Below are positions 59,820 to 64,000 of a stretch of DNA of 64,000 nucleotides, piece after piece. The notes under the pieces are model-generated. The model saw only the letters and a list, made by a program, of their open reading frames with translations. It was not told where the DNA came from and did not search any database. Made by a program: the position numbers and the translations under genes. Each line of letters opens with the position of its first letter. Within the stretch, counting starts at the first letter, position 1. Origin of the DNA: Nitrospirota bacterium. Lineage in GTDB: Bacteria > Nitrospirota > Thermodesulfovibrionia > Thermodesulfovibrionales > JdFR-88. The stretch lies in NCBI GenBank assembly GCA_014874185.1, contig JACWAF010000035.1, positions 1 through 64,000 of the forward strand, given 5' to 3'.

Positions 59820-61700
59820 GTGGCCGGAAGGGCGGGGGCCGTCCTCGTGATCGCCGCTCTGGCTGCGGGCGTTTCCCTGAAATTTCCGAGTGCCCATCCC
59901 AGGTGGTTTTTCATTTCCGCCTCAGCCGCCGTCATCTGTTTGTTCCTGGATTCGATTAGAAGCAGAGGGGGCTTCAAGGCGGGCCTTTTCTTTTCAGCAG
60001 CTGTTGTCTGGATTTCCGGGGCCGCCATATCACACCCCTTCCTGAGGTTTCTGTATATGCCTTTTTTTACGGGCATATCCGCGTTCTTCGGGCCCCCCGT
60101 TTTCCTTCCCGCCTGGGCCAGCCTTCTTTTAGCGGAATCAAGGGGGATCTGCCGCCTGAAGCCGGAATCCGTCTTTTCCGCCGGAGCGGCCTTGGTCTGC
60201 GGCGGATCGGCCTGGCTTGCGGTAAGAGGACTCAGGGCCAAAACTCTTGAACTCAGGCAGGAACTGCACGAATTCAGGGACAGCCCGCAATCCCCGGCTT
60301 CCGGGTTGCCGGACGCCTCTGCCGGCGAGCTGGCCGGGGCCTTGCGGTTTATTAAAGCCGCGCTCGGGGCCGATGCCCTTACCTTGTTTCTGGCTAAAGG
60401 GGACGGGCTTGCGGTAAGAGGGTCAACCGCAAGCGGGACGGGCCTCAGGCCGGGGGGCCTGATATGGCTCTGTTATCAAAAAGGCCAATCCATAATAGGC
60501 GAGTTGAAAGGGCAGGAGGCCGGATATGATTTGGGGCCCGGCCAGGTCTCCCTGATCGCCGTACCGGTTATGGAAGACAGGGTCGTGCTTGGGGCGCTTG
60601 CGGCGAATTCCGCACGGCCCGGCGCTTTCGGAGACGGGGAGCTTGAAACCCTTGAGGAGGCATCCGGCTTTCTATCGGCAATGCTGAAAGCAGAGCGCAT
60701 TCAGACGGAAAAAAACCGCAGGCTTTCGGGCTTTGAGTCCCTTAAAGAGGAAAGCTCGCGCCTTCTGAACCTGCTTGATCCCGACATGGTGGCGAAAGAG
60801 GCCATAAACGGGATATTGAAGATAGCCCCGGTGAAGGCGGCCTTTTTCATAAAAGGGAGGGATGGATACAGGCCCTCAGGCCTTTACGGGCTTCAGAAGC
60901 CGGAAGAAAAATTCTTCCCGACCCTGAAGGGCACGCTCCTGGAAAACGCCATCCGCAACAGGGAGCATCTCTATCTTTCGGACCTGTCTTCATACAGGAT
61001 ACCGCCCCTTCCATTTGCGGCGGGCCGCCCGCGGGCCGCCCTTATGGCCCCCCTTATCTATGAGGACGAGACGCTTGGCGCCCTGGCCCTCCTCTCGGAG
61101 GAGAAAGACCCGCTCACCGCCTATCAGGTGGAACTGGTCAAGCTCCTCTCGGACCAGCTTTCGCTGGCCCTCTCCCGGGCGCTCCTGCACGAGCGCGTAA
61201 AACTCCTTGCCACAACGGACGGCCTTACAGGGCTTTTCAACCACAGGCATTTCCAGGAGAGGCTGTCCGGCGAGTTCAGGCGTATAGCCCGTTATCCGAG
61301 ACCCCTTTCCCTTTTGATTATCGACATAGATTTTTTCAAAAAGGTAAACGATAATTACGGCCATCCGGCGGGGGACGCCGTGCTTAAGGGAGTTGCCGAT
61401 GCGATAAGGAAGGCCCTGAGGGAGACGGACATCCCCGCCCGTTACGGGGGCGAGGAGTTCGCCGCGGTGCTTGTAAATACCGATACCGGCGGGGCCGTGA
61501 ACCTCGCCGAGAGGCTGAGGAATACCATATCCGGGTGTGCCTTCCAGGCGGACGGGAAAAATATGCGGGTTACGGTCAGCATCGGAGTCGCTTCCTGCCC
61601 TGTCCATGCCCAAACCAGGGAAGAACTTGTCAAATTGGCCGACACCGCCCTATACCGGGCCAAAAACGGCGGGCGCAACCGCGTGGAAGTTGCGGGATAA
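59820..61700 (+). CDS. membrane diguanylate cyclase (GAF-GAF-GGDEF)
   Basis: About 626 residues from GTG 59820. An upstream GTG at 59721 would overlap DUF507. There are about four N-terminal membrane helices (to residue 160), then a short coiled coil and two GAF-like domains (about 190-310 and 330-470). The GGDEF domain has RYGGEEF near 542, with an I-site RETD five residues upstream, so it can be inhibited by its product. It makes cyclic di-GMP from two GTP, perhaps in response to a signal bound by the GAF domains. Confidence 0.88.
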   Translation: MAGRAGAVLVIAALAAGVSLKFPSAHPRWFFISASAAVICLFLDSIRSRGGFKAGLFFSAAVVWISGAAISHPFLRFLYMPFFTGISAFFGPPVFLPAWASLLLAESRGICRLKPESVFSAGAALVCGGSAWLAVRGLRAKTLELRQELHEFRDSPQSPASGLPDASAGELAGALRFIKAALGADALTLFLAKGDGLAVRGSTASGTGLRPGGLIWLCYQKGQSIIGELKGQEAGYDLGPGQVSLIAVPVMEDRVVLGALAANSARPGAFGDGELETLEEASGFLSAMLKAERIQTEKNRRLSGFESLKEESSRLLNLLDPDMVAKEAINGILKIAPVKAAFFIKGRDGYRPSGLYGLQKPEEKFFPTLKGTLLENAIRNREHLYLSDLSSYRIPPLPFAAGRPRAALMAPLIYEDETLGALALLSEEKDPLTAYQVELVKLLSDQLSLALSRALLHERVKLLATTDGLTGLFNHRHFQERLSGEFRRIARYPRPLSLLIIDIDFFKKVNDNYGHPAGDAVLKGVADAIRKALRETDIPARYGGEEFAAVLVNTDTGGAVNLAERLRNTISGCAFQADGKNMRVTVSIGVASCPVHAQTREELVKLADTALYRAKNGGRNRVEVAG

Positions 61701-61932
61701 TGAAAGCCTCAAGCCAGCCCAAAAGCCATTCGGGGCCAAATTCAGACTTGCCCTCTGCTGCCAGATCCCATCTCAAAGCGCACTGACCTGATTTTGCCGG
61801 CTTATTGACGGATAATGTCAATCCGCCGCACCTGAAATCCTACTTTCCTTAAAATTCAGGAACTTTCCCTTGGCATGCTGTTTGTTTGCGGAAGGGATAT
61901 GCGCAAAAAAGATGGTTCTTTGTAAAAAAACC

Positions 61933-61962
61933 TTGATTATTTAAGGGGTTTTCTGGTATAAA
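61933..61962 (+). promoter_or_regulatory. sigma-70-like promoter of the LysM/NlpC gene
   Basis: TTGATT (61933-61938) and TATAAA (61957-61962) with an 18-base spacer, followed by GGAGGG and ATG 61993. The 61701-61932 gap shows nothing else. Confidence 0.5.
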
Positions 61963-61992
61963 AGAGCGGCTTCATGGAGGGTTAAAGGTCTT

Positions 61993-63804
61993 ATGACTAC
62001 AAGGAAAAAGAGGACCTTTATCAGTTTAGCGGCGCTTCTTGTCATATTCCTGTGCCTTTTGCTGCCTGTAAAATCCCATGCGGCCGTAAGCTACAGGGTC
62101 AGGCGCGGCGACAGCCTGGCCAGGATCGCAAAAAGGTTCAGGGTGAATGTCAGGGCCCTTAAGAAGGCCAACCACCTCTCCTCGGACAGGCTGAAACCCG
62201 GCAAACGGCTCATCATAGCGAAGCAGGGCCAATCCCGGCATAAGGCAAAGAGGAAGACCTCCGGTGTCAGCCGGAAAAAGGCCGGCAAAGAGGCCGGGCC
62301 TGTAACCGCCGCAAAAAAATCCGCCGCGGGCCGCACGATTTACCATACCATCCGGAAGGGAGACACCCTTTACGCGCTCTCCAGAAAATATTCCATTCCG
62401 GTAAAAGAGCTGATGGCAATGAACGGGATCCACTCCGGGCGCGTCAGGCTGAGGCCGGGCCGGAAGCTTGCAATAACCGGATTTGAAATGCGGAAAACGG
62501 AAAGGGCTTCCCGGGCGGCAAGCGCCTCAAGCGCCTTAAGCGCCCAAGCCGATAAAAAGGAGAACCGGAGGGCGGCTGTAAAAGACCAGGACGTGAAGTC
62601 CGTTATTGCCGCGGAGGCCAAATCCGCCATCCCGGCTGCCCGGAAAGAACCACAACCCGAGGTGCGGTTAAATATGCCGCCCCTGGAAAATGCCGCATCG
62701 GCGGAAGCCGTCTCCAATTCGCAGACGGCTGGGGAAAAAGTCAGGCAGACGGTTTTGGCGAAAAGCTCCGCCCTTGATAACACCCCGGTGGAAGACCGGG
62801 AAACGGAAGAGGAACCGGATATAAGCATCCAAAACGCGGAGCCGGCCGGCGGGCAGGCGGCCCTTTCAAACACCCCGGCTGGCGAGGGGCTGCCCACGGC
62901 GGCCTTACTGGGTCAGGCGGCAATAGAAAGGATCATCAAGAGGTCTTTAAATCCCGTTCAGGACACTTATCATCTTGTAAGGAGAGGGGACACCCTGGCC
63001 TCGGTTGCAAGGAAGTATCATGTCTCCATAAGGCAGATCCGCAGGCTGAATGATTTCAGGGCTAAAAGAGTGCGCCTGATACCCGGGGAGTCCATAATCG
63101 TGAGAAAGGGCTCGGCCAGCCATAAGGGCTTCGCGCGGATAGAGAGGACTTACAAGGTCAAAAGGGGCGATACCCTTTACGGGATTGCAAGGAGGTTCGG
63201 AAAGACCACGCGGGCGCTTGAAAGGCTGAACGGTCTCAAGTCGGCCAGATTGAAGCCCGGCAGGCACTTGATAGTAGAGGTCCGGAAAGAGCCGGCACCC
63301 GGCATGTCCGATGACAGGGGGCTCACCCGCGCGCGGGCCCAGGCCCGGATAGCAACTGAACTGCGCGCCCTGACCGAGTCCCCGCAAGTGAAAGAGCTTA
63401 GCACCAGGGAAAAACTTGTAAAGCTTGCCAAGAGCATGCTGAATATACCGTACCGGTTTGGGGGGAGCACTTTTTATGGGATAGACTGCTCCGCCTACGT
63501 GCAAAAAGTCTTCAGCTTTCTGGGCATAAACCTCCCGAGGACCGCGCGAGAGCAGTTTGAAGAGGGCGAGACCGTGAGCCTGGACAAGCTGGCCATAGGC
63601 GACCTTATCTTCTTCCACACCTATGCGTCCTTCCCCTCGCACGTGGGCATCTACCTGGGCCAGAACCTGTTCATCCATGCCTCCTCAAAGGAGCACAAGG
63701 TAACCATAGACAGTCTGGACACGCCCTTTTTCATGAAGCACTTCATAGCCGCCAAAAGGCTCATATCCGATTCGAACGGCAAGGAATCGGATGACAAGGA
63801 CTGA
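61993..63804 (+). CDS. exported LysM-NlpC/P60 peptidoglycan hydrolase
   Basis: 603 residues. The signal peptide (about 1-30) is followed by LysM domains near 31-76 (VRRGDSLARIAKRFRVN), 116-160 (IRKGDTLYALSRKYSIP), 320-365 (VRRGDTLASVARKYHVS) and 383-428 (VKRGDTLYGIARRFGKT). A long Ala/Glu-rich linker lies between the second and third. The C-terminal NlpC/P60 domain has catalytic Cys in YGIDCSAYVQK and His in PSHVGIYLG. It should cut peptidoglycan stem peptides in the periplasm during wall growth. Confidence 0.92.
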   Translation: MTTRKKRTFISLAALLVIFLCLLLPVKSHAAVSYRVRRGDSLARIAKRFRVNVRALKKANHLSSDRLKPGKRLIIAKQGQSRHKAKRKTSGVSRKKAGKEAGPVTAAKKSAAGRTIYHTIRKGDTLYALSRKYSIPVKELMAMNGIHSGRVRLRPGRKLAITGFEMRKTERASRAASASSALSAQADKKENRRAAVKDQDVKSVIAAEAKSAIPAARKEPQPEVRLNMPPLENAASAEAVSNSQTAGEKVRQTVLAKSSALDNTPVEDRETEEEPDISIQNAEPAGGQAALSNTPAGEGLPTAALLGQAAIERIIKRSLNPVQDTYHLVRRGDTLASVARKYHVSIRQIRRLNDFRAKRVRLIPGESIIVRKGSASHKGFARIERTYKVKRGDTLYGIARRFGKTTRALERLNGLKSARLKPGRHLIVEVRKEPAPGMSDDRGLTRARAQARIATELRALTESPQVKELSTREKLVKLAKSMLNIPYRFGGSTFYGIDCSAYVQKVFSFLGINLPRTAREQFEEGETVSLDKLAIGDLIFFHTYASFPSHVGIYLGQNLFIHASSKEHKVTIDSLDTPFFMKHFIAAKRLISDSNGKESDDKD

Positions 63805-63822
63805 CCGCTCCCGCCAGCGGCT

Positions 63823-64000
63823 TTAATTGCCTGTAACCGTCAGTTCTTCCTCTTCAACACGGCCGTCCCTGATTATGAAACCCTTCACTTCGGGCCCTTC
63901 GCCAAGAAGGCCGATTATGATGTAGACCGCGTCCCAGAGGGCGAGGGAGATGTCTTTTGGAGAGGGCCAGGCCCGCCCGGCGGGATGGCTGTGATAGATG
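63823..64000 (-). CDS. JAMM/MPN metallopeptidase, C-terminal part (runs off the window edge)
   Basis: The minus strand reads IYHSHPAGRAWPSPKDISLA and continues to a stop at 63823. HSHPxxxxxPSxxD is the JAMM zinc site of M67-type peptidases, so a second JAMM protein begins beyond the window. About 58 codons are visible. It differs from the one at 15496 in its short HSHP loop, like the group that works with small ubiquitin-like sulfur carriers, but no such partner is visible. Confidence 0.8.
   Translation of the reverse strand, partial: IYHSHPAGRAWPSPKDISLALWDAVYIIIGLLGEGPEVKGFIIRDGRVEEEELTVTGN

Noticed and set aside
1-64000. CRISPR array, tRNA or rRNA genes
   Set aside because: I saw no regularly spaced direct repeats and no cloverleaf or ribosomal RNA sequence in the intergenic regions. 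A weak tRNA could be missed without a covariance search.

Overview
This 64 kb window is dense bacterial chromosome with high-GC genes and short AT-rich spacers. It carries a dissimilatory sulfur metabolism core (sat, aprBA, qmoABC) next to adenylate kinase and a membrane pyrophosphatase. A large sulfur-trafficking operon (YedE, TusA, DsrE, rhodaneses) lies about 12 kb downstream of that core. Together with paired DUF507 genes, sigma-54 control and the cell-envelope genes, this fits a Gram-negative anaerobe such as a Nitrospirota (Thermodesulfovibrionia-like) or Desulfobacterota member. That placement is inferred from gene content, not from a marker-gene tree.

Layout. 1-3.3 kb: tail of a GerW-like gene, a small membrane protein, a small secreted protein and penicillin-binding protein 1A. 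3.3-6.0 kb: a foreign, AT-richer island with a group II intron remnant, an IS3 transposase remnant, a single-chain DUF262/HNH (GmrSD-like) gene and a MITE-like element. 6-10 kb: TPR protein, phosphomannomutase, Cys-rich MerR regulator, pyruvate kinase. 10-17.4 kb (minus strand): a broken glycosyltransferase tail and a MITE-like repeat, tandem GT8 glycosyltransferases, a GT2, TonB, a geranylgeranyl-reductase-like flavoprotein, a JAMM peptidase, a universal stress protein and type III pantothenate kinase. 17.5-30.6 kb: rdgB, adk, sat, aprBA, qmoABC, hppA, tatA. 30.7-36 kb: sensor kinase, nuclease-like/cold-shock fusion, cytidylate-kinase-like protein, MFS exporter. 36-40 kb: YedE-TusA-histidine kinase-response regulator operon from a sigma-70-like promoter. 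40.3-48.3 kb: a 12-gene operon from a sigma-54-like promoter with an upstream 12-bp inverted repeat, encoding archaemetzincin, a small membrane protein, two secreted proteins of unknown function, a rhodanese, three DsrE/DsrH-like proteins, YedE, TusA, a probable selenocysteine rhodanese and a porin. 48.4-64 kb: FecR-type protein, CDF exporter, glucan phosphorylase, miaA-hfq-NUDIX-SurA_N, rpsF-ssb-rpsR-DUF507 pair, diguanylate cyclase, LysM/NlpC hydrolase and part of a second JAMM peptidase.

How the genes may work together. The 40-48 kb operon resembles the YedE/TusA/DsrE plus hypothetical-protein gene set that has been proposed as a marker of microbial sulfur disproportionation. Exported rhodaneses and two exported proteins ending in cysteine would handle sulfane sulfur outside the membrane, YedE would import it, and TusA/DsrE would carry it inside. 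Sat, Apr and Qmo could then run towards sulfate, or the other way for sulfate reduction. The kinase and sigma-54 activator encoded just upstream with a first YedE-TusA pair are the obvious candidate regulators.

The most striking observation is at 45662-47008. A TGA codon sits exactly where the catalytic cysteine of a rhodanese domain should be. The same frame continues for 121 sense codons of recognisable rhodanese and a Gly-rich tail, and a hairpin of bacterial SECIS type lies just downstream. This predicts a selenocysteine rhodanese in a sulfur-metabolism operon.
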